Of a stretch of DNA of 64,000 nucleotides, positions 1-10,319 are shown piece by piece. Position 1 is the stretch's first letter, and each line of letters opens with the position of its first letter. The stretch lies in NCBI GenBank assembly GCA_005784505.1, contig VCAZ01000020.1, positions 2,533,368-2,597,367 on the forward strand, read 5' to 3'. The stretch comes from Bagarius yarrelli (taxonomy: Eukaryota > Chordata > Actinopteri > Siluriformes > Sisoridae). The translations under genes were made by a program, and so were the position numbers. The notes beneath the pieces are model-generated. The model had not been told where the DNA came from. It saw only the letters and a program-made list of their open reading frames with translations, and searched no databases.

Positions 1-1300
1 GTGCTTATGTCTCTGTATTCAAAAATAGACAGCACACAGGATGTTTAGGATTGCTAAATTAGGGGGTAAATACATTATAATTCATAAAATCATAGATCAT
101 AATTGTAAATGCACTAAAATCATAGATCATAATTGTAAATGCACTATATGAAAGATTCTTATATAAGGTATAGATGGAGATATAATCAGCTTGGAGGACA
201 TTTTTCTTTTGTCACATTGACCCATTTTTTGGCTTAAATTAGTAATTAGGACATATCTCTTTGTCTTTCAGTAAAATGGCAGTATTTTAGGCTCCTGCGC
301 TAGGCAACCGTGAACAGTGCCGTAGCCTGACTTACAGAATCACTCTAATACCTTTGTGTGTACGTTTGGACCGCATTTAAACCCCATGTATCAAGTGACC
401 TAATTCCGTTTTTTCCCTTCAATGTGGCACAGATGGGATGTGACCCACAATCGCGTGAGCAGGGAAAAAAAAGCACATGGATTCCAATATTTAGGCTTCG
501 GCTTTAGGCCTCATTTATATGTGGAAATAAATCGGATACGAATCGGATTTGTGCATGTAAACAGAGAGAACGGACTGTCAGTGCAAGTCGTACGTCATTA
601 AATAAATTACGATGTTGCGTGACGTGATGTGTGTGTGTGTGTATAAATATATATATTTATGTCCTTTTCTGGTCGGATAGAGGTCAGTTTTAAAAGATGA
701 TGTAAGCGGGTAGTCAAAAAAAGTCAACTATAGTCACCAAGTCCTCATTTTTATTAGATATCAGTACAGGTAATGCTGTAGATCTATTTATTTACTAGCT
801 GTTGCTTAGCCCCATCTGTAAGCATATGAACACCACTGATCAGATAGCAATTGTACCATGATTTGCCAGTGTGCTATGTTTTGTGGTCAGAAATAAAGCA
901 TAACACAAACTGTGCATAAAAAAAAGCCCTTTAGGATTATGGATTAATAAAGCAGTAAATTGATGAGCATCAATTTACAGGACAACAAGGGTTTCTGTTG
1001 TGGGTATTTTTCTGTAATGGTTCTTGTCATCTTACAGGGACATGTCACTTCCTCCAATCAAGAGGACATGAAGCCTTATTGAGATTTTTAATAAGTATGA
1101 TGAGGACCTTCAGATTCACCAGATTTCCATAAAAGCATTCTACCAACATCCACAAACCACTAGTCGAAAGAATATCTTCCAGTACTATTCCAGAAACTTT
1201 AATAGCTTCAAAACGTATAGATGTTTAAGTAAAAGTAGCTGTATCTGGTATGTAGAGCTACATAGATGTTTTCATGTACTGTGCTTATGTCAGCCCTCAC
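1..1300. other. MAZ intron (no exon found)
   Basis: Expected to be the intron after MAZ exon 4 (donor GTGAGG on the minus strand at 1300-1295). I looked for the later MAZ fingers on the minus strand and saw none. It holds a 30-bp tandem duplication at 86-145 and a short TG run near 630; the rest is AT-rich and unremarkable. Confidence 0.6.
86..145. repeat. 30-bp unit in two tandem copies
   Basis: The unit, starting aaaatcatagatcat and ending atgcact, occurs at 86-115 and again at 116-145 with no visible differences. It is a simple local duplication inside the MAZ intron. Confidence 0.9.
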
Positions 1301-3229
1301 CTTGAAAAACCCTTGGCACAATGAGGACACACATAGGGTTTCTCCACTCCGCCCTGGTGGGACCTGACATGATAACTCATTCGATCCTTCCTCTTAAAGC
1401 GCTGCTGGCAGATAGGACAGGAGTACGGCTTCTCATCAGAGTGGGACAACCTGTGGCGATTGAGATGGTACACGTCCCGAAAAGCCTTCCCGCATGCCTC
1501 ACATGCATGGTTCTTCCGTACGGGGTTAGGATTAGGGTTAGGAATGGGATTGGGGTTGGGGCTTGAAGTAGGAATAGTGTTTGTGATTGGGATTGAGATC
1601 TGAATCGGGCTGGAAAGACTTGGAGTGTCTCCAGTGTTGTTGGTTGGTGCAGCCTAAATGAGAATAAAGAACAGTTTCATAGTCCTTCAGAATTCTTTGA
1701 CAGAGTATAAATTTTTGAGAAAGACAATATATATATATATATAAATAATATGCTGCTATATATATATTAAAAAATATATAAAAAGTGACTTGTAATTCAC
1801 TGATTTACAAACAGGAAGAACCAAGAGAAATAAATAGTTGAAGGGAAGTTACAATACTTAAACAGAGGATTAGGAGGTGGAGCATCAGTGTTTATGAGTA
1901 ATATATAATAAATAAGACACAAACCAAGCCAACCTGCACCACTGTCCCTGTAACCACTACAGCAGCAGGAAGAGGCTGGGCTGCTGTCATGGCAACCGTT
2001 GCTGGAGTGATGGAAACAGCGACTGTCTCCACCTGTTGATTGTTGATGGGGGATGGATGGATCATGGGATCGGTAGCCACTGTGATCGGGGTAGGAATGG
2101 AAAGCTGGAGAAGGGAGAGAGGAATAGATTGCCTCTCCACCCGCTGACCTGCCTTCCCTGCATCCACTTTCTCCCGAGCTGCTCTGTCTTTCATTTTTAC
2201 TCCGGTGTGGACCGACTGGTGGCGACGCAGGTTATAGCTGTTCTTAAACTGCTTGTTGCATATGGAGCAGATATGAGCAGGCCGGGCAGGCCGGGACACA
2301 GGCTTAACTGGGTGAAGGGAAAGACAAAATCAATAGGTTTAGAATTGTAGGGTTTTGTCTCTCACCCACATAACATTGAGACTAATTTTACACCATAATC
2401 TTTCAATATCCACAATAAAACATTTTAAAACCTTTAAATGTTTGTATTTATAATGACTACAATTATTTTAAACAAGGTAGTAATGCGTAGTAAAAAATAA
2501 CAGTAAACATACACTGCTTGGCCAGAAGAAGCACAAGTATAAACTGGAAACCCATATGACATATCATGGTAGGACTGCAAGAACTCAGGTGACCTGCTTA
2601 TAGCCCTGTCCTGAAGACATTTGAGTTAAACGGCGATACAAACTGCTATACAAGCCTCCTCATTCCAACACCTGGACCTGATATTACTAATGATAAAATT
2701 ATAAATCCATACAGCCCACTTCAAAATCTAGGGGAAAAGCTGTCCTTGGTGAATTTTATTATAATGGCAAAATAAATATAAGAGCGGAAATTATTATTTT
2801 TGTTTACATACAAGCACAGACAATTATTACATTTAGAGTGTGTTTGTAAGTCTGGAGAACAGTAGGGGGCCGTGTGGCCCCTCACTCCCCCCCCCTCACC
2901 TGGCTCAGGCTCCGGCTCCTCATTCAGCGCCGCTGTGTCCACTGTAGATGGGGGCGGGGCTATGTGCTCAGTGGGCGGGTCCGGAGGCGCGTCTGTGAGG
3001 TCCGGCAGAAGATCTGATTGGAGGGTGCTCTCAGTTTGAGACTGTGAAGGCGGGGTCTGGAGTTAGCAGACGCAAAAATAACCAAATTTTCAATCTTTCT
3101 CTTCTTTAATTAAAACTGACCCTAACTAGTGATTCTAACACACGCGTCCTACTGTCTAGATCCAGATCTCGTTTTTCCACACACTTATCAGATTACCTGA
3201 AAGAGGAAATTACTCCAAGCAGCGTCCAT
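1301..3229 (-). CDS. maz: MAZ, Myc-associated zinc finger transcription factor (5' part; 3' end off the window)
   Basis: C2H2 zinc-finger transcription factor that binds GC-rich promoter DNA in the nucleus. Four coding exons are visible (order 5' to 3'): 3197-3229, 2900-3056, 1934-2307, 1301-1653, giving about 305 residues with continuous frame (917 nt, ending in phase 2). Exon 1 reads MDAAWSNFLFQ, closely matching the short MAZ isoform start (MDPSNWSSFIFQ, from memory). Exon 2 contains STVDTAALNEE, matching the MAZ VDTAALK segment. Exon 3 holds finger 1 (Cys77/Cys80, NSYNLRRH). Exon 4 holds fingers 2 and 3 (DVYHLNRH, RKDRMSYHVRSH) and the start of finger 4 (YVCPHCAKGFSR, cut by the intron). 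The remaining fingers and C-terminus were not found in 1-1300, so they lie further left. The alanine and proline tracts of mammalian MAZ are largely missing; an Asn-Pro repeat precedes finger 2. The ATG was chosen by homology and the donor GTAATC after it. Confidence 0.93.
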
Positions 3230-4380
3230 CTTCGAGGAATCAATGCCGGAAATGACGTGGAGTGACGGCACGCGAAAGAATTACGTCAGAGGTACCGAGC
3301 TCCCTTTGGATCCCCTTGAAGTGAATTCTCCAAAAAGGTTTCCCTTGTTTGTTTGTTTTTTTTTTGCTTTGTAAGGCGAAAAGTAACCTGATACCCAGAA
3401 CAAGGATGGCGTATAGTTCAAAACATTTTACCAATGGGATTTTAATACAATTAACCAACACGTAACTGGATTTTAAAATAACATTGAAAAAGAAAACAAT
3501 CTACATCATACTAACAGTTACCCCGAAACCCTTTGCTAAACGAACATTCGAGACACATTTGCAGATTAAAAATAATAAATTATATGTCTCATGCTTAATA
3601 GAATAAAATTAAATGTATTGTTTTTTGTTCTTGCTGGAATAGTGGCTTATAAATAAGACAGTCATGTGCAAATAATTCATGCAAAAGAACCCAACGTTAA
3701 AATAAAAACACTTTGACGTTGTCTTTGTACTCAGCAGTCGCTCGGGATGGGAAAAAAGGCAACCTATTTTATTGCAGCTAAGCTTTTCGCCTTCTGGGCC
3801 TGTAAGAGAGCCTCGGTGTTGCGTTAAATCTCATCCCTGTCTGGTGAGTCGCTTCGTCGCTTGTGGTCCATGGCTCCGCCTCGGCATTTCAATCGGGAGG
3901 ATGACATCTTTCTTTTTTTTCCCCTTGTAACACGCTCCCTCCCGCCCTCGCTCTTTCTTCCCTTTTCTTTTTTTATCCCGTCTTCTCCGCGCCGCTATCG
4001 CTCTCTTCCCCCACCGCCGTGTCCCCCTTGTTTTAAAGGGATAGCATTTGGAGTGAACTCCCCCCTCTCTGTCCTCGTCCCCTCCTCCGGCCCGACGAGT
4101 CTGTGTGGGGTTTTTTTTTTCTCTTCTCCCGAGCGCCGTCGTCCTCTTTCCCTCTCCCTCTCTCCTCTCGCTCTCTCTCTCTTTCTTCTTCGCCCTCCCC
4201 CCTCGCCGACCAGACAAGTATTTTTTTGGCCGACGCAAAATCCCAAATGAAATCACACGATGGCTAAATATAAAACATCAGCTTGGTGTGTAGTAACAGC
4301 ACAACCCGACACAGGACCGAACATCGGCTGCTGGAAGCCGGACATACGAGTGTGCGGAAAAAATGTCGCAGATCCTTAAA
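3230..4380. promoter_or_regulatory. MAZ upstream region, CpG- and pyrimidine-rich, possibly bidirectional
   Basis: This directly precedes the MAZ ATG on the minus strand. From about 3900 to 4230 the plus strand is an unusually C/T-rich, GC-rich block with many CpGs, unlike the AT-rich surroundings, as expected of a vertebrate promoter island. On the plus strand an ATG at 4364 reads MSQILK and meets a GTAACG donor-like site at 4383, so a divergent transcript is possible, but I found no further plus-strand exon. The long open frames across the pyrimidine block are low-complexity shadows. The promoter call is inference from composition and position. Confidence 0.45.
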
Positions 4381-4780
4381 GGTAACGACACACGCAGACG
4401 CAGGATAAGTGTCCAAACACCGACACTGCCGCACCAGATACTAGTGTTTTGGTGTACTATTTAGTGTGCAAGTTTACATGTTACATGTTGAGAATAATAA
4501 TAAAAAAACATGTCCAAAGGGTTGTGGTCCTCGCTGAACATCTCTTTCCAAATTTTAATTCTAATATCCACCACTTTATTTTATTTTTGTGAAGACTTTC
4601 CATAACATTTTGGACAGGAACTCTGAGCTCATAAGGCTACAAGAGACAGATACAGACATTGGATGAGAAGCCCGGGGTGCGGTCAGCGTTTTGAATCTAG
4701 GACAGGTCTCGTCCAAGCCAACCAGCAAATCATGTTGAACAGTGTTTGAGTCTTTTAACTCCATTAGGGTGGATTTAATG

Positions 4781-4966
4781 TACGTGTACGGCATTTGGCA
4801 GACGTCCTTATCCAGAGCGACTTACATTTATATCATTTATACAACTGAGCAATTAAGGGTTAAGGGCCTTGCTCAGGCTCAGCAGTGGTGGCTTGGTGGA
4901 GCTGGGAATCGAACACACAATCTTCGGGTTGGTAGTTCAACACCTTAAACATGAGCCATCACTTCC
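4781..4966 (-). repeat. tRNA-headed SINE, family A
   Basis: The 3' tail (gcatttggcagacgtcctta on the plus strand) is at the left, and the tRNA-like head, with a B-box-like gaatcgaa and an A-box-like tgagcca, is at the right. The element therefore points to the minus strand. The same tail and head recur many times in this window. Confidence 0.75.
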
Positions 4967-5054
4967 ATTTAATGGATTTATTTATGCATTTATTAGATCC
5001 AGCCAGACCTGTAAGTTACTAGCAACATTTTATTGTATATTTTTCATCCATTCA

Positions 5055-5197
5055 CATGACCATTTACAGGATTCGGCAACTTAGCAACTGGAGGTTAAGG
5101 GTCTTACTCAGGGGCCCAGCAGAGGCAACTGGGTGGTGCTGGGAAACAAACCCTAATTTTCTAGTTAGCAGTCCAACCACGTGGCTACCACTTCATC
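5055..5197 (-). repeat. Diverged family A SINE
   Basis: Same order of blocks as the copy at 4781 (ggttaagggtcttactcagg, then the trailing head with caaaccctaa and gtggctaccact), but with many substitutions and a damaged tail. Confidence 0.55.
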
Positions 5198-5684
5198 CAC
5201 TTGAAGATAAGATCTGATTAGAAGCTTGTAAAGGTAGTACCATGATACTAAACATCAACTTAGGCTTTGCTCCTGAGTTTGTGAAGCACATGCACATGAA
5301 TGTAAGACATCAGTGGCGAACAGCCAATCAGAACAAGAGATTTTAACATGTAAGGTGACATGCATTAATTCTTAAAAAAAGATTTTACAGCTTATTTATC
5401 TATACATTATTATTTATATATTTATTTATACATTACATATGATCTGTATATATTAATGTTTTTTTTTTTTTCAAAAATCTGTTATAATAACTGGTAAACT
5501 AAAATTGCTTGTCTGTAATGAATTGAAAAAAGTTATATAATGATTAAATAAATCATATAAAATAATGAAGTAATTATTCAGACATTAACGCCAGACAATA
5601 TTTTTTGTTGTTTTTTTTAAGTACTAATCTTTGTTTTATCAGACATGTGTCACTTTTCTCACATCTGATTGGTCCAATTTTTTT

Positions 5685-5851
5685 TTACATTTCTATCATT
5701 TGTCAGACGCCCTTATCCAGAGCAACTATACAATTGAGCAATTAGGGGTTAAGGGCCTTGGTAAGGGGCCAAGCAGTGGTAACTTGGTGGTGCTGGGAAT
5801 CAAACCCTGATCTTCCAATTAGCAGACCAACACCATAACCAAAAGCCACTT
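5685..5851 (-). repeat. Family A SINE
   Basis: Tail gtcagacgcccttatccaga, body ggttaagggccttgg and head ending in aaaagccact, all in minus orientation. It lies between the MAZ promoter and the CDIPT 3' end. The rest of 4400-6040 is AT-rich with no gene seen. Confidence 0.7.
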
Positions 5852-6053
5852 TCATGGTACCTATAACCGAGAATTGTTGCAAACTAAACTGAAACATTGA
5901 CTGTTGCTATAATGAGGCTTAATTAATATAATAATTAGCAATATTACAATAATAAATGTTTCTGTTCTTGTACTTTCACTAGTTCAGAAAAGTAGACGCC
6001 TTATAGTAACAGACCAAAACATGAAACCGTGTCCCGCTGGGAAAAGATTGAAC

Positions 6054-6059
6054 TTTATT
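6054..6059 (-). terminator. Probable CDIPT polyadenylation signal
   Basis: An AATAAA hexamer on the minus strand about 570 nt downstream of the CDIPT stop codon. It is the best positioned candidate; no transcript evidence is available. Confidence 0.45.
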
Positions 6060-6625
6060 GTCATACAACCTCAAACAGTACAAACAGTACATTCATATAC
6101 AACAATACTTTCACCATATCCCATTAATACAGTCTTTAGGATAAAGATGACAGGGAGGTATATTGTTATTTTTGGATTTAATAGTCACGAATACACAAAT
6201 TTGTGTAATAGGGTAGTCACACATCAGCAATTCACACTAGAATATATAATAAATGACAAATCTATAAAAAATAAAAATAATAAAACATGAAAAATAGACA
6301 AAATAAAATATAGCGTACAGTTTGGCTGAAGTGTTGAGTGTGAAGGGGACGATGTTGGGGGACAAACCATAACTGTAGGAATAAGTTATAGGGTGGGGGA
6401 AAAAAATGCAAACAATCTTTAATATGTGATATTAATCTAACCAGCAGCATTCTGCTACACAAATAGCAATATCCCTACTACACTATGAATAAATAAATAA
6501 ATCAGCAGTGCCCAAATGGTCCCACAATCTATTTCTATAAAACGCTGGCCCGTCTCCAGGTTTACATGCGTCTTCCCTTACTTTCTGCCCCACATAAAGC
6601 CCAGACCTCACTATACTTTTATCTT

Positions 6626-7827
6626 TTATTTGCTTTTATTCCTCTCACTTTCACGGTCGGCCTGGTCAATGGCAGCCATGTTACAGGAGGCGGTGATGAG
6701 ATGAAGGACACTGATGCCAGACTTCAACAGGGAGACCACGGCACACCCTCCCAGCAGCCACTGCAACCACACTACACACACACACACACACACACACACA
6801 GTTAAATTTAGTAAACCAACTTGCTAAAGAAGGTCCAAGATAACAGGTTTATTACATATTTTTAAAGATGTACACAAATAATTAGTTTAAATCTGTGTAA
6901 AAAAGTCACTTTAGATGTAAATTTATTCTGATTTAAAACGTGCATCATTCAGAGGATTACTTTTAAACTGGCAGGCACAAAGACCACACCTCCTTTACCC
7001 CACAATTTTCCTCCCTCTTGCAGCCTTTCGAACTGCTGCTTAAGCCGCATCGCATTAACACACTCGGAAATGCCGCCCACCTCCTTCTATACACATATAT
7101 TTACGTTTGGCAGAACGACAGCGGTTGATAGAAGGAAGTAAGAATATCCATTTTATCCACTGGGCCTTTTTCAGATTTCCATCTGGTGGATTCATGTCTC
7201 TGCCATTCATGTCCCACAGTCATCCCATAATCGCACAAACTAACAGTTGGATTTGGATTCAGATCCAGATGTTGGAACAATTATTGTTTTCCTGGTTGTT
7301 TTGTCAACTGTGTCATATTAAATCAGTAAAGTTCATCCAAAATAAAGATGTTTAATGACCTCATTGAAAGTCACATACAGTCACATCTTTAAGATATTTT
7401 CATTTAGTAAAAAAACAAAAAAAAAAACAAACATTCACAAATTGCAACACAAAGAAAACGCCATCTGTCATTGGTGTGACTCACTCTGTGGCTCCTCGAT
7501 GTAGTAGATCACGTAGAGAAGACAGTAAAACAGCTCGTTTCCCATGCACATAAAAAACAACACCGGCTATAAAAGAAGGGCAGAATTAGATGCACAGCAG
7601 TGGAGTGTGTGTGTGTGTGTGTGTGTTTAGGACTTAGGATTTGTATGTTAAATTTTTAGGCAAATTAGATTCAAGGTGTGCGAGTGGAAATCGTTATCTG
7701 ATCACTGAGATATTAAAATAACCACCGTGTGTTCAGTTCCTACCCGTGAGGTGTAATAGATCCTGAGAATGGGGTTGCCAGACAGGTCGATAGTCTTGTG
7801 ACTGGTGGCTCCCTTAATCACCGAACT

Positions 7828-7865
<38 letters not shown>

Positions 7866-9892
7866 GGGAGGAGACACACTTTTAAACAAATCTTTAATTA
7901 AACACAAGTTTGGACAAGCCTGAACAAACGGTTTTACACTACAAGTGTTAAATGACTGACTCACCTGTGCAGGTGCAGCCAGTGGCTGGATATATCCAAG
8001 CACATGCTTAACTGGAAGAGGAAGGTGTAGGAAGGGTACAGAAGCGACAGGTTCACCAACAAGCACATAGTGGCACAGCGGTCAGTTAACATGTCCAGCA
8101 TGGCACCAAACTTAGTGCCTGGATTGAAAAATGGAGAAATAGAATGAGAGCGACAGCACAGAGCAGTTCTTAAGCCTGATTGGGTCAGAATTCAGGAACT
8201 AAAGCGCTGAGTGTCATTAAAACGACACGCTTCGGCCAATGCAATTATTTAAAATATACAATTAGACGATGACTTTCGAATAACAAATTGATTTCAAAGT
8301 GTTTTCCATAATAAAAACATTTTATAAAGAAAATATTTAAAGGAAAAAAAAAAAATTATATTCTTCTAAAGATATATAAAAAGAATCCAGACTGGATTCT
8401 ATCCAATTTGCAAATTGTTTTTATTATCTTATTTTTTAAGAAGTGACAAAAGGAGAGTTAAAAAAATACAAAAAAAAAAAAAGACACAACATTAAATGTA
8501 ATATAAATGGTAGTGGCACAGCGTCTAGCAGTGATGCTTTACACCTTCACCGTGATGCTTTTCTCGTGTTTGCTTGTATTTTCAGGGTCCCTCGGTTCAT
8601 TTCCACACCAAAGCACAGATACAATGAGCCCCAGAGGCAGTTTCCCTGTGATGACCTTGTCTTCTAGACGACCATCCAGACAAAACCACGGAAACTTTGC
8701 TGCAGCAGGATATAACCCGCTGGTTTGTCTGGTCAGAGGAGAGCTAACCTCCTCGACTAATACTGGTTAAGTTAATTAAAGTGAACTGAGTGTTTTAGTG
8801 ACTGATCACTTGATTGTCTTGTTTGATTTGATTCTGTAAAGCTGCTATAACGTATCTGTCAATTTTCGAGAGCAGTGGATTCCTGACTTGACCTAGTGGC
8901 AAAAAAAAGCTTTGGATTTAATGCAACCCAGACTAAGACAAATCAGTCACTGGTGGAGATCTTAAAAATCCGTGGAATCTTTGTAGAACCAGTGTGGAAA
9001 TACAGATCAGACCAGGAGGTGAAGTTGCAGAAAAACAAGAAAAGTTTTACTAATGCCGTCACTGATTATTTTCCTATGACATCACACCCTTAAACAGAAA
9101 CACGTTACATTTATATTCGACAGTAACACCCAAGTTAACTATTTATTTCTTACAAATCCGTTGAATCGGTTGAACTGAATGCAAATCTGGCAACCGGGAA
9201 ATAAAGTCTGGATATCAAAGGTGTATAATTACCTTGATTTAGGGCTCGAGCCGCGTGTCCATCAAACGCATCTAACAGCGCACTTAGAAGATAACAAAAC
9301 ACCGCCGGGGCAGGACAGCACTGCATCAGATAGAAAGAGAACAACCCCAGAATGATTCGGGCGTAGCCTAAGGAGAGAAAAAGAAAAGAATTACATTGAT
9401 TTATGTTTACTTTCCGGGCATTTGGCAGACACCCTTATTAAAAAGCGACTTATATTTATATTTTTATGCTTTTGTTTATACCAACTGGGCGGTTAAGGGC
9501 CTTGCTCAGGGGCCCTGCAGTGACAGCTTGGTGGTTTTGGGAATCGAACCCATGAGCCCGTGGATTCAAGTCTAACAGCTTAACCCTTTATTAACTTTAT
9601 TAAAAAGAATTGTGCAGGTCGAAATAAAAAGCTGTTAAAGTTATTAACAAAAAAAAAAAAAAGAGAGAGAGAGAAACAGGTGAACTAGCAGCTAGCTAGC
9701 AAACTCACATCGCTTCCGATTAGCAACATCCTGTCAGCCATTAACCGTGGATATTTATTTACTTTTATAACTATAAAATTATTGTTTTTACTGTTTATAC
9801 ATATAATACACATAATAGGGAATTTTAAAAAACATTAACTTAAACAACAGCTACAACTTTTACTACAGTTAACGTTAGAAAACAAACACGTA

Positions 9893-9936
<44 letters not shown>

Positions 9937-10011
9937 AGGCTTTCGCTATAAACAATAGAAACACTTACCGATTAAATTCGGGACAAACAGAAAAATATTT
10001 TCTTCGGCCAT
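6626..10011 (-). CDS. cdipt: CDIPT, CDP-diacylglycerol-inositol 3-phosphatidyltransferase (phosphatidylinositol synthase)
   Basis: Makes phosphatidylinositol from CDP-diacylglycerol and myo-inositol in the ER membrane. Six coding exons (5' to 3'): 9969-10011, 9233-9367, 7965-8118, 7744-7825, 7485-7566, 6626-6771, summing to 642 nt, i.e. 213 residues plus TAA, the same length as human CDIPT. It begins MAEENIFLFVPNLIGYAR. The CDP-alcohol phosphatidyltransferase signature is complete and is split by intron 2: Asp47, Asp50-Gly51, Ala54-Arg55, Gly64, Asp68 and Asp72 fit D-x2-DG-x2-AR-x8-G-x3-D-x3-D. Later segments match the family: LSGNPILRIYYTSR, MGNELFYCLLY, ISVLHLITAS. The C-terminus is polar (DRESERNKSK), as expected for a cytosolic tail. 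Exons 4 and 6 are preceded by CT and TG microsatellites in place of ordinary pyrimidine tracts. The next gene on the same strand upstream is TAOK2. Confidence 0.96.
6774..6800. repeat. (CA)n microsatellite abutting the CDIPT exon 6 acceptor
   Basis: On the minus strand this is a TG run ending in tag immediately before the exon start at 6771, so it takes the place of the polypyrimidine tract. Confidence 0.9.
7829..7862. repeat. (GA)n microsatellite abutting the CDIPT exon 4 acceptor
   Basis: On the minus strand this is a pure CT run ending in gtcag just before the exon start at 7825. It acts as a very long polypyrimidine tract. Confidence 0.9.
8640..8860 (+). repeat. Dispersed repeat fragment in CDIPT intron 2
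   Basis: The stretch around 8700-8760 (ggtttgtctggtcagagg) and the trailing gtaaagctgctataacg resemble a common fish interspersed repeat. A related fragment in opposite orientation lies at about 43083-43390 (ctcctgtgaccagataaacc). The element type cannot be told from this scrap. Confidence 0.5.
9410..9588 (-). repeat. Family A SINE in CDIPT intron 1
   Basis: Tail gcatttggcagacaccctta, body ggttaagggccttgctcagg, and a head with gaatcgaaccc, in minus orientation. Confidence 0.75.
9904..9934. repeat. (CA)n microsatellite
   Basis: About 15 CA repeats in CDIPT intron 1, just downstream of exon 1. Confidence 0.95.
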
Positions 10012-10067
10012 TGTTCCGGCCGTGATTTTCATTCAACGCGGAGATCTAGTAATAATCAGTCACTCTG

Positions 10068-10134
<67 letters not shown>

Positions 10135-10260
10135 CACTCTCTCTGCTCGAAGTTCGTGCCGTTGACGTCATACTTCCGGTTTGATGTTTCCACGCTCGTT
10201 TAAAGGAAACGCAGCCTTCAGCGTCACCGCATACTAGCGCACTAAACAGTATGGAACTGC
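10012..10260 (-). promoter_or_regulatory. Probable CDIPT promoter region with a (CT)n tract
   Basis: Directly upstream of the CDIPT ATG. It contains a long CT run at about 10070-10126 (GA on the coding strand) and a CpG-containing stretch after it. A promoter role is inferred from position only. Confidence 0.4.
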
Positions 10261-10318
10261 GAACAGTGTGAATTACTGCGTCTGTTTAGCTCGACTTGCT
10301 CTTTAGTGCGCTAGTATG
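10230..10318. repeat. Perfect 17-bp inverted repeat with a 55-bp spacer
   Basis: catactagcgcactaaa at 10230-10246 is the exact reverse complement of tttagtgcgctagtatg at 10302-10318. It may be a small transposon relic or a promoter-associated palindrome near CDIPT. Confidence 0.85.
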
Positions 10319-10319
10319 A

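Noticed and set aside
1021..1140. Possible further MAZ exon after tcttacag at about 1030
   Set aside because: On the wrong strand for MAZ and the translation shows no zinc finger.
3831..4293. Several overlapping open frames on both strands
   Set aside because: They come from the pyrimidine-rich low-complexity block; no domain and no consistent splice context.
4742..5084. Open frames with LGGAGNRTHNL-like text (also at 28289, 52811 and 53900)
   Set aside because: They are translations of the family A SINE.
8443..8770. Open frames in CDIPT intron 2
   Set aside because: They overlap a dispersed repeat and are not joined by splice sites to CDIPT.
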